A DNA stretch of 64,000 nt from Streptomyces sp. TLI_053 (GTDB lineage Bacteria; Actinomycetota; Actinomycetes; Streptomycetales; Streptomycetaceae): the NCBI RefSeq assembly GCF_900105395.1, contig NZ_LT629775.1:4424001-4488000 (forward strand), read 5' to 3'. Below are positions 35,682 through 44,892 of the stretch, one piece after another. The position numbers and the translations under genes are program-made. The notes beneath the pieces are model-generated. The model saw nothing but the letters and a program-made list of their open reading frames with translations. It did not search any database and was not told the DNA's origin. Each line of letters begins with the position of its first letter. The first letter of the stretch is position 1.

Positions 35682-38600
35682 TCAGCCCTCGTAGTCCCGC
35701 GCCGCGGACAGCTCGTAGGCCCGGTCCGGCTCGCTCAGCGCGGCCAGCACCTCGAACCGGCGGTGCCACTGCCCCACCGACCAGGCCAGGCCCGCGGCCA
35801 GGCCCTCCGGGGTCGCCGCGTGCAGCAGCCCGGGCACCGGTGGCAGCTCGAACTCGTCGTCCTCGTCGGCCTCCTCGGCCGACTCCGGGTCGTACGGCGC
35901 CTCCGGGGTGTCCGCCGCGCCGTCCCAACGCCAGTCGACGGCCGCCTCCTCCCCGTCCGGCCCCACCACCAGCAGCTCCTCGTGCTCCTCGTACGCCACC
36001 GGGCAGCCGGGCAGCAGCTCCCGCACCACCGCCGGCACCCGGTGCAGCGCGCCCTCGGAGAGCACCCGCCCGCCGGCCACCTCGCTGGCCAGCGAGACGT
36101 GCAGCCGCTCGGCGAGGTCCGCCGCCAGTGCCGGGGCGACCGGCAGCAACGGGTGGTCGTGCAGCAGCTCGACCAGGTCGGGGGCGTCCGCGACGACGGC
36201 CTCGGTGGCGTCCACCACCACGGTCCGGTCCGGCCTCCGCCCGGTGGCGCGGTCCATCGGCGGGACCGCCCTGACCACGTCCAGCGCCTCGATCCGGTCC
36301 GTGCCGACCCGGGCCAGCGCGCTGAGGATGCCGTGCAGCTGGCGGTGCCCGATCTCGGCGTCCGGATCGGTGAGCCGGTCCAGCACCTCGTCGGGACCGT
36401 GCGGCTCGGCGAGCAGTGCGGTCAGCGTGGTGCGCACGCCCAGCGCGTGCAGGAACTGCTCGTCCAGGGTGGTGCGGGCCTCGTCGTAGAGACCGCGCAG
36501 CAGCGGGTCCGCACCGGCCGCGCGCAGCCCGGCGGGCTCGCGGCCGTCCAGCACCGGGTGGTCGCGCAGCCACCAGGCGGTGTACGGCGGCAGGTCGGTG
36601 TACGAGCCGTCCGGCAGCAGGGTGCGCACGGGGGTGACCACGGCGTCCCGGTACGGCGGGCGGGCCAGCGTGGCCAGCGCCTGCGGCCAGGCGTCGTCGT
36701 CCACCAGGTCCAGGTCGCGGACGGCGAGCAGCTCGGCGGCGACCGGCGGCACGCCGATCGCGTCCGCGTCATCGGCGTGCAGGGCCTCCAGCGCGTCCTC
36801 GGCCCAGTCGGCCAGGCCGTCCGGTGCCTCGTCGATCAGCCCGGTGGGGTGGCCGCCGGCCGCCCGGTCGGCGGGCGCGGTGGGGTCGAGCCGCTCCAGG
36901 TCGTCCGGGTCGAGCACCACGTCCTCGGCCCGGACCAGCACGAACCCGGCGAGCACGCCGACCGCGGCGAGCACCTCGGGGCCCCAGCGCTCCAGCAGTT
37001 CGTCGTCCACCCAGGCGGCGTCGTCCTCGCGCGCCAGCGCGGCGAACGGGCTGTCGGGCAGCAGGAGTTCACCGGCCCGGGCGGGCTCGCCCTCGTCGTC
37101 GAGCAGGGCCAGCCGGGCCAGCCACGGGTGCTCGCCGGGGGCCGGGGCGGCCGCCCGGACGAGCGCCAGGACGGCCTCGGCGAGGTCGGCGGCGGCGTCC
37201 GGGTCGTCCTCGGCCAGCTCGTAGGAGCGCAGGACGGCGGCCCGCACCTCGGGCGTGTCCAGCACCCCGGCGGGGGTGGCCGCACCGGCGCCCAGCTTGG
37301 CCAGCAGCGGGTGGGCGGCCTCCGGGTGGGCGAGCCGCAGGTCGAGCACCGCGAGCGCGTCGGCCAGCGCCTCCGGGTAGCCGGGGAAGGCCGCCCAGTC
37401 GGCGGCGTCCGAGGGCAGCAGGACCCGGCGCGGCCCGGTCACCGTCCGCCCGTCGGCGAGCGGCACCGGCAGCGCGCCGAGCGCCTCCGGGTCGGCGCCG
37501 CCGAGCGCCGCGTACAGGTTGCGCCACCAGGCCGGCTCCCGGTCCAGGCCGCCCAGCTGGTCGACCACCTCGGCGAGCGGGACCCGGCGCACGTTCAGCA
37601 CCCGCAGCTCGGTGCGGCGTTCCAGACCGGCCGGCAGCAGGCCGGGGAAGATCGGTGCCAGCGCCTCGACCACCGATCCGTCCGCGCCCTCCAGCAGGGT
37701 CGCGTCCCGGGGCCGCAACGCCGGGGTGCCCTCCTCGACCGGCGCCGGGTGCGGCAGGAACGGCGTCCCGGGCAGCCGGGACAGCACGGCGGCGCGCAGC
37801 GCGTTGTCCAGCGCGCCCCGGCCGAGCGGTCCGGGCACCAGGCCGAGCGAGCCGAGGTCGCCGCCGCGGGCGCGCAGCAGTTCGGCGTAGGCGTCGGCGG
37901 CCCGCTCGGTGAGGAAGTCGGCGAGCGCGCCGGGGGCGACGTGCCGGCGGGTGGAGTCCAGCGGGTAGGAGGCGATCAGCAGCGCGGGCAGGTCGAGCGG
38001 CTCGTCGCTCGGGGTGGGCGCGTGCAGCACCGGGGCGATCGCCGGCCGCTGCGGGTCGCCGTCGTCGGAGACCGGCACCGCCCAGGTCACGGTCCAGTAC
38101 GGGCGGGTGCGCTCCTCGGTGGGCCGGTCGGCGAGCAGCCCGGCGTCGAGCGGTCCGGCCGCCCCGACGGTCTGCCAGACGGTGCGCCGCAGCTGCCCGT
38201 CGGCGTCGTCGGTGATGGTGACCTCGCTGATCTCCGCCCCGGCGGCCGAGCCTCCCGGCGCCGGGAGGGCCGCGTCCGGACGCGGCCCGGCGGCCGAGCG
38301 GGTCAGCGTGCGGGTGCCCTCCGAGGTCTCCACCACGACCTCGGCCAGGCCGGGCAGGGTGAGCAGCAGCGCGTCGTCGATGCCGGCCAGCAGTCGGCGG
38401 GTGAGGTCCTCGGCGGCCGCGTCGCGCAGCGGCAGCACCACCACCGTGTCGTACCCGTCGGGTGCGGGGCCCTCGGCGGCGAACGGCAGCCGCAGCAGCG
38501 GCACATGGCCGTCCCGGCGGCGCAGCTCCTCGTCGAGCACGGGCTGCGCCTCGGCCAGCGACCTGGCCTCGCCGAGCGACCAGCGCACCCCGCCGGCCGC

Positions 38601-39026
38601 GCCGAGCACGGCGGGCTCGTCGGTGACCGCGAGCACGGCGGCGAAGCCGACCCCGAACCGGCCGACGGTGCTGTCCCGGTCGCCGCGCTTGGAGGAGGCG
38701 CGCAGGGTGGAGAGCGATTCGACGGCCGCCGCGTCCAGCGGCGCACCGGTGTTCGCGGCGGCCAGCACGCCGTCGGCCAGGGTGAGCCGGAGCCGGCCGG
38801 GGCCGTGCCCGGCCCGGACCGCGGCGTCGGCGGCGTTCTGCGCCAGCTCGACGACCAGCCGGTCGCGGTAGCCGCCGAGGGCCAGCTCCTCCTCGGCGTT
38901 GGCGTCCTCCCGGAACCTGGCCGGGGAGGCGGCCCAGGCGTCCAGCACCCGGCGGCGCAGTTCGGCGCTGCCGAAGGGGTCCGCGAGGCGCTCGTCCGTG
39001 CCGCTGCCGAGAATCCGAGGTTCCAC
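35682..39026 (-). CDS. Sacsin-like GHKL ATPase-domain protein, 1114 aa
   Basis: GTG start at 39026. The N-terminal 250 residues are an Hsp90/sacsin-type ATPase: ELAQNAADAAVRAG (N-box, residues about 57-70), LSTLRASSKRG and VGRFGVGFAAVL (G-box). The remaining 850 residues are Leu/Asp/Ala-rich alpha/beta sequence without recognised domains and with an acidic stretch near residue 1050 (PESAEEADEDDEFE). Related sacsin N-terminal ATPases are conserved in actinobacteria, with unknown function; some GHKL-containing giants belong to phage-defence systems, but no nuclease or helicase partner is seen here. It is the largest protein of the core part of the window. Confidence 0.85.
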   Translation of the reverse strand: MEPRILGSGTDERLADPFGSAELRRRVLDAWAASPARFREDANAEEELALGGYRDRLVVELAQNAADAAVRAGHGPGRLRLTLADGVLAAANTGAPLDAAAVESLSTLRASSKRGDRDSTVGRFGVGFAAVLAVTDEPAVLGAAGGVRWSLGEARSLAEAQPVLDEELRRRDGHVPLLRLPFAAEGPAPDGYDTVVVLPLRDAAAEDLTRRLLAGIDDALLLTLPGLAEVVVETSEGTRTLTRSAAGPRPDAALPAPGGSAAGAEISEVTITDDADGQLRRTVWQTVGAAGPLDAGLLADRPTEERTRPYWTVTWAVPVSDDGDPQRPAIAPVLHAPTPSDEPLDLPALLIASYPLDSTRRHVAPGALADFLTERAADAYAELLRARGGDLGSLGLVPGPLGRGALDNALRAAVLSRLPGTPFLPHPAPVEEGTPALRPRDATLLEGADGSVVEALAPIFPGLLPAGLERRTELRVLNVRRVPLAEVVDQLGGLDREPAWWRNLYAALGGADPEALGALPVPLADGRTVTGPRRVLLPSDAADWAAFPGYPEALADALAVLDLRLAHPEAAHPLLAKLGAGAATPAGVLDTPEVRAAVLRSYELAEDDPDAAADLAEAVLALVRAAAPAPGEHPWLARLALLDDEGEPARAGELLLPDSPFAALAREDDAAWVDDELLERWGPEVLAAVGVLAGFVLVRAEDVVLDPDDLERLDPTAPADRAAGGHPTGLIDEAPDGLADWAEDALEALHADDADAIGVPPVAAELLAVRDLDLVDDDAWPQALATLARPPYRDAVVTPVRTLLPDGSYTDLPPYTAWWLRDHPVLDGREPAGLRAAGADPLLRGLYDEARTTLDEQFLHALGVRTTLTALLAEPHGPDEVLDRLTDPDAEIGHRQLHGILSALARVGTDRIEALDVVRAVPPMDRATGRRPDRTVVVDATEAVVADAPDLVELLHDHPLLPVAPALAADLAERLHVSLASEVAGGRVLSEGALHRVPAVVRELLPGCPVAYEEHEELLVVGPDGEEAAVDWRWDGAADTPEAPYDPESAEEADEDDEFELPPVPGLLHAATPEGLAAGLAWSVGQWHRRFEVLAALSEPDRAYELSAARDYEG

Positions 39027-39148
39027 TGGACCTGCCGCCTTCCGCCGCCCTGTTGTGCCCTACGGGGGCATTCTTCCCTGCCGCGGGGACAGCGCCGGAC
39101 ACACCCCCGGGGCCGGTCGCGCGGCCGGGCCGCGGGCGGGAACGACGA

Positions 39149-39178
39149 CGGCCCGCCCCACCGGGGTGGGACGGGCCG
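39149..39178 (-). terminator. Terminator of the DUF3027 gene
   Basis: CGGCCCGCCCCACC pairs with GGTGGGACGGGCCG; the single imperfect position is C-A on the plus strand but a G-U wobble in minus-strand RNA, consistent with use downstream of the minus-strand stop at 39202. Confidence 0.65.
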
Positions 39179-39201
39179 CCGGACGTGACGATCTCCGGGA
39201 G

Positions 39202-40098
39202 TCAGGAGTGGCCGAGCTCCTCGGCGGGGGCGTCGGGCTCGACCGAACCGGCGAGCCGGTCGGGGTGCAGCGTCAGCGGCTCGACCACCAGCTCGTCCAG
39301 GATCAGCGCGGCCGGCGCCGGCGGGGCCGGGATGACGGCCGCCTCGGAGTGCCCGCCGCAGCCGTAGGCGAAGGAGACGATCTGGCCGTCGGCCGGACCG
39401 AACTCGTTGCCGCAGACCCCGAAGGCCTGGCCCAGCGAGCCGCCGATGGGGATCAGGAAGCCGCAGGTGACACAGCCGGCCGGGGCGGACTGCGCCATCG
39501 GCGTCTGCGCGCCGTGCGCCTTCTCCCAGCGGTCGGCGGCCAGGTGCAGGCCGAGCCGGGACAGCACCCGGCTGCGGCCCATGCCCAGCTCGTCGGCGAC
39601 GGCGCGGATCTGCGCCCGGACCGGGGCCGGCTGGACCTCCGGGTCGTCGCTGACCAGCACGTCCTCCTGGGCGGCCTGGGCCACCGCGGAGTTCGGCGCG
39701 GGCTCGTCCTCGCCGGTCCAGCCCGGCTCCAGCCGCACGTCGTCGGCGTCGGTGGGGAGCAGGTCGCCGGGGCCCATGTCGCCCGGGCGCAGCCGCTCGC
39801 TCCACGGCACCCACTGCGGGGCCAGGACGGCGTCGGGGCCGGGCAGCAGTACGACCTCGTCCAGCGTCACGTTCTTGGCCCGCGGCGCGCGCGCCACCGT
39901 GACCGCCCAGTGCCAGCCGCGGTAGGCGGCGTCCAGGCACTCGAAGGTGTGGGTCACGACACGGTCGGTCTCGGCCTGGACACCCAGGTGCCCCCCGACG
40001 GTCTCGGCTCCGACGGCGTCCTCGGCGGCCTGGCGGGCGAGTTCGACGGCCTCGGCACAGAGCCGATCAGGGGTACGGCTTCGCATCGCTGCACTCAC
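39202..40098 (-). CDS. DUF3027 family protein
   Basis: About 298 aa from a GTG at 40098 (an upstream ATG at 40176 would add 26 residues; GGGAGA precedes the GTG). N-terminal SRTPDRLCAEAVELARQAAED, then THTFECLDAAYRGWHWAVTVARA and WVPWSERLRPGDMGPGDLLP, which define DUF3027. A C-terminal CVTCGF...CGNEFGP...YGCGGHSE cluster could bind zinc. An actinobacterial core protein of unknown function, here divergent from an MFS gene. Confidence 0.88.
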   Translation of the reverse strand: MSAAMRSRTPDRLCAEAVELARQAAEDAVGAETVGGHLGVQAETDRVVTHTFECLDAAYRGWHWAVTVARAPRAKNVTLDEVVLLPGPDAVLAPQWVPWSERLRPGDMGPGDLLPTDADDVRLEPGWTGEDEPAPNSAVAQAAQEDVLVSDDPEVQPAPVRAQIRAVADELGMGRSRVLSRLGLHLAADRWEKAHGAQTPMAQSAPAGCVTCGFLIPIGGSLGQAFGVCGNEFGPADGQIVSFAYGCGGHSEAAVIPAPPAPAALILDELVVEPLTLHPDRLAGSVEPDAPAEELGHS

Positions 40099-40409
40099 GG
40101 CGTCGATTCTCTCCCATTTCTTCTGTCGCCCACGGCGAGTTGCCTTTTCCGTCGCGGCTCGGATTCCCTCGTCCATTCTGCGCGACTGCGGCCTGCCGCG
40201 GATACCGGCCGCGCCGCTGGTCCGGTCCGCCGGCGCCGGTGGGCACTCGGGCGGACTCTGGGCAGGCTACCCGCCGGTCGGCCGCCGGGCACAGTCCGGG
40301 GCGTTCCGGAGTGGATCCGGGGCGTCCGGGACGGGAACGGCGGCCCTCGCTCGCGCGGCGCGGAGCGGAATCCCGCGTCGTCCTCCCGATTCTGGGGCAG
40401 GATGGGCAT
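40099..40409. other. Divergent promoter region, DUF3027/MFS
   Basis: About 310 bases between the two chosen starts. The MFS reading frame stays open through it, but without a good start signal. No repeats or RNA gene seen. Confidence 0.4.
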
Positions 40410-42104
40410 GTGGCGGACGAGAAACCGTCGCAGCACGCACTGCGCGCCTCGCAGACCGGCAGCCCCGACGAAGCGAACGCCGTGCCGCGACAGCAGTCTC
40501 CGGTCCACGCCGCGGGGGAACCGCGGTCGGTGGACCCCTCCTCACTGCCCGCCGCGGACCCGGCCGGTGCCCCCGCGGACGGACCGGACGGCCCCGCCCC
40601 GGCACCCGTGGGCACGGCGGCGGGCGGTGGCCAGGAGCCGCCGGACGACCGGGACGGGCCGGACGGGCACCACGAGCAGGACGACGGCGACGGTGACGGC
40701 GAGGAGCCGCGCCGGCACTTCCTGGTCCGCACCGCCTCCGCCGCCGGCTCCCGGACCGGCAAGGTCGTGCACGGCACCGGCCGCCGGATCCGCCGGGCCA
40801 CCGCCGCCGAGGGCGCCGGCGAGTCCGGCCTGGCCAAACTGATCGAGCTGCACGCCCTGAACGCGTTCGGGGACATGCTCATCACCGTGGCGCTCGCCTC
40901 CACGATCTTCTTCTCGGTGCCGACCGGCGAGGCCCGCGGCCGGGTGGCGCTCTACCTCCTCGTCACCATGGCGCCGTTCGCCCTGCTGGCCCCGGTGATC
41001 GGCCCGCTGCTGGACCGGCTGCCGCACGGCCGCCGGGCCGCCATGGCGATGTCGATGCTGGCCCGCGCGGTGCTCGCCTGGACCATGGCCGGTGTGGTGA
41101 CCGGCGGCGGGCTGGCGCTCTACCCGGAGGCACTCGGCGTCCTGGTCGCGTCCAAGGCGTACGGGGTGGTGCGCAGCGTCGTGGTGCCCCGGCTGCTGCC
41201 CAGCCGGCTGTCGCTGGTGAAGGCGAACTCCCGGGTCACCCTGGCCGGGCTGCTGGCCACCATGGTCGCGGCCGGGGTGGGCGGGCTGCTGCACCTGATC
41301 GGTCCCGGCTGGCCGCTGCGCGGCGCCTTCCTGGTCTTCGTGGCCGGCACCCTGATGGCCTTCCACCTGCCGCACACGGTGGACTCGGCCAAGGGCGAGC
41401 AGCGGGCCGTGCTGCACGCCGAGGAACACCCGCCGGGCCACCACGGCGTCCTGCACGGCCGCGGCGCCCCCGCGCCGGAGCCCGCCGCCGGGCAGCGGCC
41501 CAAGGCCTCGCTGCGCACCGTCGGGCCCTCGGTGATCCTGGCGCTGCGGGCGATGGCGGCGATGCGCTGGCTGGTCGGCTTCCTGGTGATGTTCCTGGCG
41601 TTCCTGCTCCGCGAGGAACCGGTCGGCGGCCTGCAGCCGACCCTGGCGCTCGCGCTGGTGGCGCTGGCCGCCGGGACGGGCAACGCGATCGGTTCGGCGC
41701 TCGGTTCCTGGCTGCGCCCCCGCAGCCCGGAGATGACGGTCACCGCGATGCTGCTGCTGGCCGGCTCCGCCACCGCCGCCGCCGCGCTCTGGTACGGCAC
41801 CGTCACCGTGGTGACGGTGGCCGCGACCGCCGGGACGGCGGCCTCGCTGGGCAAGCTGTCGCTGGACGCGCTGATCCAGCGGGACGTGCCCGAGTCGGTG
41901 CGGACCTCGGCCTTCGCCCGCTCGGAGACCCTGCTCCAGATGTCCTGGGTGGCGGGCGGGGCGGTCGGCATCCTGCTGCCGCTGAACGGCGCGCTGGGCC
42001 TGTCGGTGGCCGCCGCCGTGCTCGGCGCGGTGCTGCTGTGGACGCTCCGCTCGCTCCTGCGGGTGGGTGTGCGCCACCGGCGCGCCGCTCCCCGGGTGGC
42101 GTGA
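40410..42104 (+). CDS. MFS transporter with long disordered N-terminus
   Basis: 564 aa from a GTG at 40410 behind GGGGCAGGATGG; the frame is open further upstream, but that part lacks a start signal. Residues 1-110 are Pro/Asp/Gly-rich and acidic (DGHHEQDDGDGDGEE), so probably cytosolic and unstructured. The membrane part begins at LIELHALNAFGDMLITVALASTIFF and contains PLLDRLPHGRRAAM between helices 2 and 3. About 12 helices. Substrate unknown; family conserved next to DUF3027 in Streptomyces as far as I recall. Confidence 0.87.
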   Translation: MADEKPSQHALRASQTGSPDEANAVPRQQSPVHAAGEPRSVDPSSLPAADPAGAPADGPDGPAPAPVGTAAGGGQEPPDDRDGPDGHHEQDDGDGDGEEPRRHFLVRTASAAGSRTGKVVHGTGRRIRRATAAEGAGESGLAKLIELHALNAFGDMLITVALASTIFFSVPTGEARGRVALYLLVTMAPFALLAPVIGPLLDRLPHGRRAAMAMSMLARAVLAWTMAGVVTGGGLALYPEALGVLVASKAYGVVRSVVVPRLLPSRLSLVKANSRVTLAGLLATMVAAGVGGLLHLIGPGWPLRGAFLVFVAGTLMAFHLPHTVDSAKGEQRAVLHAEEHPPGHHGVLHGRGAPAPEPAAGQRPKASLRTVGPSVILALRAMAAMRWLVGFLVMFLAFLLREEPVGGLQPTLALALVALAAGTGNAIGSALGSWLRPRSPEMTVTAMLLLAGSATAAAALWYGTVTVVTVAATAGTAASLGKLSLDALIQRDVPESVRTSAFARSETLLQMSWVAGGAVGILLPLNGALGLSVAAAVLGAVLLWTLRSLLRVGVRHRRAAPRVA

Positions 42105-42205
42105 GCGGCCGCCCCGGCCGGTCGCGGGCGGCCCGTGCCCGGGCACAACACGCGGTTGCCGACCCCCGCGTAGCGTGATCGCCAAAGCCCGGTAGCCTCT
42201 GACGC

Positions 42206-42739
42206 ATGAGCCTCAGCACCCGCGTCATCGCCGGCCTCGGCGCCGTCGTCGTCATCGCCGCCGGCACGGTCGGCGGGTCCATCGCCTTCGCGTCCGACCA
42301 GCACGAGATCAGCGACCACCGCGTCACGCTGGTCGTCGGGAACTCCTCGACGGTCAAGGACCCCTTCTGCTTCAACGAGGGCAAGCCGCTGACCGAGCAG
42401 CAGCAGGAGGAGTGCCAGGACAAGGCCGGCAAGGCTCTGGACGAGGGCACCCTCCCCAAGTCCGACGTCACCATGAGCGACCGGATCGGCGTCGGTGTGA
42501 GCCCCGACGTGGCCGACCGCGGCTGGTGGGCCAACACCAACGGCGGCGGACAGGCGCAGGGCGGCCGGTTCATCCTGGCCACGGCGGCCAAGGACGCCAC
42601 CTACTCCGGCTCGGTGGCGGCCAGCAAGGCCCTCAACGCCTCCGGCAAGACCCTGATCACCGTCGTCGAGAGCGACCCGAAGCAGCCGGACGCGATCTAC
42701 GGCGTGTGGTACTTCCAGCTGAACACCCAGGACAGCTGA
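42206..42739 (+). CDS. DUF2771 family protein
   Basis: 177 aa, ATG at 42206. An N-terminal hydrophobic segment (VIAGLGAVVVIAAGTVGGSIAFA) anchors or secretes it; no lipobox cysteine. The extracellular part includes DPFCFNEGKPLTEQQQEECQD, with two Cys that may form a disulphide. DUF2771 proteins are actinobacterial and of unknown function. The gene precedes mqnB by 10 bases and so probably shares a transcript with the menaquinone genes. Confidence 0.82.
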   Translation: MSLSTRVIAGLGAVVVIAAGTVGGSIAFASDQHEISDHRVTLVVGNSSTVKDPFCFNEGKPLTEQQQEECQDKAGKALDEGTLPKSDVTMSDRIGVGVSPDVADRGWWANTNGGGQAQGGRFILATAAKDATYSGSVAASKALNASGKTLITVVESDPKQPDAIYGVWYFQLNTQDS

Positions 42740-42749
42740 CGGTCGACCG

Positions 42750-43631
42750 GTGACGGTACGACTTCCCGACGAGCAGTCGGGCCCCGCGCGGGCCCGGCTG
42801 CTCGTCGTCGTCGCGGTGCCGGCCGAGGCCGGGGCCGTGCTGCGCGGCCTCGGCGGCACGGCCCGGCGGGTGCCGCTGCCCGGCGGCGCGCTGGACCGGG
42901 TCGCGCACCCCTCCGGCGCGACGGTGGACGTGCTGGCCGGCGGGGTCGGCCCGGGCGCCGCGGCGGCGGCCGCCGCCACCGCGCTCACGGCACTCTCCGC
43001 GTCCACCGGCGACCGGTACCGCCTGGTGGTCTCCGCCGGGATCGCCGGGGGCTTCGCCCCCCGGGCGCCGATCGGCACCACCGTGGTCGCCGACGCGATC
43101 GTCGCCGCCGACCTGGGTGCCGAGACGCCGGACGGCTTCGCCGACGTCACCGAGCTGGGTTTCGGGACCGTCCGGCACACCCCGGCGCCGGCCACCGCGG
43201 CACTGGTCGCCGGGGCGCTGCGGGCCGCCGGGGTGCGCACCCTGGCCACCGGCGCCGTGCTGACCGTCTCCACCGTGACCGGCAGCGCCGGGCGCGCCGC
43301 CGCCCTGAGCGCCCGCCACCCGGACGCGGTGGCCGAGGCGATGGAGGGCTTCGGGGTCGCCGAGGCCGCCGCGCGGCACGGGGTGCCGGCGTTCGAGCTG
43401 CGCACGGTCTCCAATCCGGTGGGCCCGCGCGACCGGACCGCCTGGCGGATCGGCGAGGCCCTCGGCGCACTGGAACGGGCCTTCGCCGCCCTGCCCCTGG
43501 CAGCCCTGGCGGCCCCGAACCCGGCCCGGCCGGCCCCGGCGGCGGAGCCGCGGACCGCCGACGGACCGCAGTCCCACCGGGCCGACCCGCCCGGACCGCG
43601 CCGAACGCCCAAGGAGGCCGGCCGTGGCTGA
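42750..43631 (+). CDS. mqnB: Futalosine hydrolase
   Basis: 293 aa, GTG at 42750. A nucleoside-phosphorylase-fold hydrolase that removes hypoxanthine from futalosine in the alternative menaquinone pathway. Visible blocks: VSAGIAGGFAPRAPIGTTVVAD, DLGAETPDGF, and EAMEGFGVAEAAARHGVPAFELRTVSNPVG (quoted in part), whose glutamate and Ser-Asn region form the purine site. The C-terminal 50 residues are Pro/Ala-rich and not conserved. It overlaps mqnD by 8 nt, so the two are translationally coupled. mqnA, mqnC and the other steps are outside the window. Confidence 0.92.
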   Translation: MTVRLPDEQSGPARARLLVVVAVPAEAGAVLRGLGGTARRVPLPGGALDRVAHPSGATVDVLAGGVGPGAAAAAAATALTALSASTGDRYRLVVSAGIAGGFAPRAPIGTTVVADAIVAADLGAETPDGFADVTELGFGTVRHTPAPATAALVAGALRAAGVRTLATGAVLTVSTVTGSAGRAAALSARHPDAVAEAMEGFGVAEAAARHGVPAFELRTVSNPVGPRDRTAWRIGEALGALERAFAALPLAALAAPNPARPAPAAEPRTADGPQSHRADPPGPRRTPKEAGRG

Positions 43632-44469
43632 ACGGCTGAGCATCGCCTACTCGCCCTGCCCCAACGACACCTTCGTCTTCCACGCCTGGTCGCACGGCCT
43701 GGTCCCGGGCGCGGACGCCCCCGAGGTCACCTTCGCCGACATCGACGTCACCAACGGCCTGGCCGAGCGCGGCGAGCTGGACGTGCTCAAGGTCAGCTAC
43801 GCCGCCCTGCCCTGGGTGCTGGACGAGTACACCCTGCTGCCCTGCGGCGGGGCGCTCGGGCGCGGCTGCGGCCCACTGGTGCTCACCCGCCCGGACAGCG
43901 GGGACGACCTGAGCGGGAAGACCGTCGCCGTCCCCTCCGAGCGGTCCACCGCCTACCTGCTGTTCCGGCTGTGGGCGGCGAAGGCGGTACCGGGCGGCCT
44001 GGGCCGGATCGTGGTGCTGCCGTTCCACGAGATCATGCCCGCGGTGCGGGACGGCCGGGTGGACGCCGGCCTGGTCATCCACGAGGCCCGGTTCACCTAC
44101 CGGAACTACGGTCTGCGCAGCCTGGCCGACATGGGCGAGGCCTGGGAGCGGGAGACCGGCCTGCCGATCCCGCTCGGCGCCATCATCGCCCGGCGCTCGC
44201 TCGGCGCGGAGCGGCTGCGCGCGCTCACCGAGGCGATCCGCGCCTCCGTCCGGCAGGCGTGGGACGCCCCGGAGGCAAGCCGCCGGTACGTGCTGGAGCA
44301 CGCCCAGGAGATGGACCCGGACGTCGCCGACCAGCACATCGCGCTCTACGTCAACGAGTTCACCGCGGAGCTCGGCGAGGAGGGCCACGCGGCCGTCCGC
44401 GCCCTGCTCACCCGGGCCGCCGCGGAGGGCCTGGTCCCCCCACTCGGCCCGGGCGCGCTGGACTTCTGA
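43624..44469 (+). CDS. mqnD: 1,4-dihydroxy-6-naphthoate synthase
   Basis: 281 aa, GTG at 43624 behind AAGGAGG. Converts cyclic dehypoxanthine futalosine to 1,4-dihydroxy-6-naphthoate. Periplasmic-binding-protein-like fold: LSIAYSPCPNDTFVFHAW at the start, DVLKVSYAALPWVLDEY, VPSERSTAYLLFRLWA, and the catalytic His in HEIMPAVRDGRVDAGLVIHEARFTY (quoted in part). Length fits the family. Coupled to mqnB; a hairpin lies just after the stop. Confidence 0.94.
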   Translation: MAERLSIAYSPCPNDTFVFHAWSHGLVPGADAPEVTFADIDVTNGLAERGELDVLKVSYAALPWVLDEYTLLPCGGALGRGCGPLVLTRPDSGDDLSGKTVAVPSERSTAYLLFRLWAAKAVPGGLGRIVVLPFHEIMPAVRDGRVDAGLVIHEARFTYRNYGLRSLADMGEAWERETGLPIPLGAIIARRSLGAERLRALTEAIRASVRQAWDAPEASRRYVLEHAQEMDPDVADQHIALYVNEFTAELGEEGHAAVRALLTRAAAEGLVPPLGPGALDF

Positions 44470-44477
44470 GCGAGCGC

Positions 44478-44503
44478 CCGCCCGGCCGTCACCGGTCGGG
44501 CGG
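44478..44503. terminator. Hairpin between convergent mqnD and cold-shock gene
   Basis: CCGCCCGGCC pairs with GGTCGGGCGG (one G-U), 10-bp stem, within the 39-base gap between the two convergent stops. Confidence 0.55.
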
Positions 44504-44508
44504 TCGGC

Positions 44509-44892
44509 TCACACGTCGAACTGCTCGGCGACCGCGCGCAGCAGGACGGCGAGCTTCTGCCCGGCCGGCTTGGCCGGGTAGCGGCCGTGCTGGAGCCCGG
44601 GCAGCACGGCGTCCATCATCGTGATGAGGTCCTGGACCAGCGCCGCCATGTCGTCCGGGCTCTTGCGCTGGGCGGCGGCCACCGAGGGCAGCGCCTCCAG
44701 CAGCTGGACCTGCATCGCCTGGTCGCCGCGGTGTCCGGCGACCACGCCGAACTCGACCCGCTGCCCCGGCTTCAGCGACGTGATTCCGGCGGGCAGCGCC
44801 TTGGTGTGGACGAAGACATCGCCGCCGTCGTCGCGCGACAGGAAGCCGAAGCCCTTCGTCTCGTTGAACCACTTGACCTGGCCGGTGGGCAT
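44509..44892 (-). CDS. Cold-shock domain protein with C-terminal extension
   Basis: 127 aa from the ATG at 44892 behind GAGGAC. Residues 1-67 are a cold-shock domain with both RNA-binding motifs: GQVKWFNETKGFGFLSRDDG (RNP1 KGFGF) and VFVHTKA (RNP2), a single-stranded nucleic acid binder. Residues 70-127 form a helical extension (PDDMAALVQDLITMMDAVLPGLQHGRYP) that is typical of the longer actinobacterial subgroup rather than of the 67-aa CspA type. The 500-base upstream gap leaves room for a long regulatory leader. Confidence 0.93.
   Translation of the reverse strand: MPTGQVKWFNETKGFGFLSRDDGGDVFVHTKALPAGITSLKPGQRVEFGVVAGHRGDQAMQVQLLEALPSVAAAQRKSPDDMAALVQDLITMMDAVLPGLQHGRYPAKPAGQKLAVLLRAVAEQFDV

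Noticed and set aside
35763..39188. An 1141-codon open frame on the plus strand
   Set aside because: Antisense to the sacsin-like gene, which has recognisable N-box and G-box motifs; the plus-strand translation is compositionally biased.
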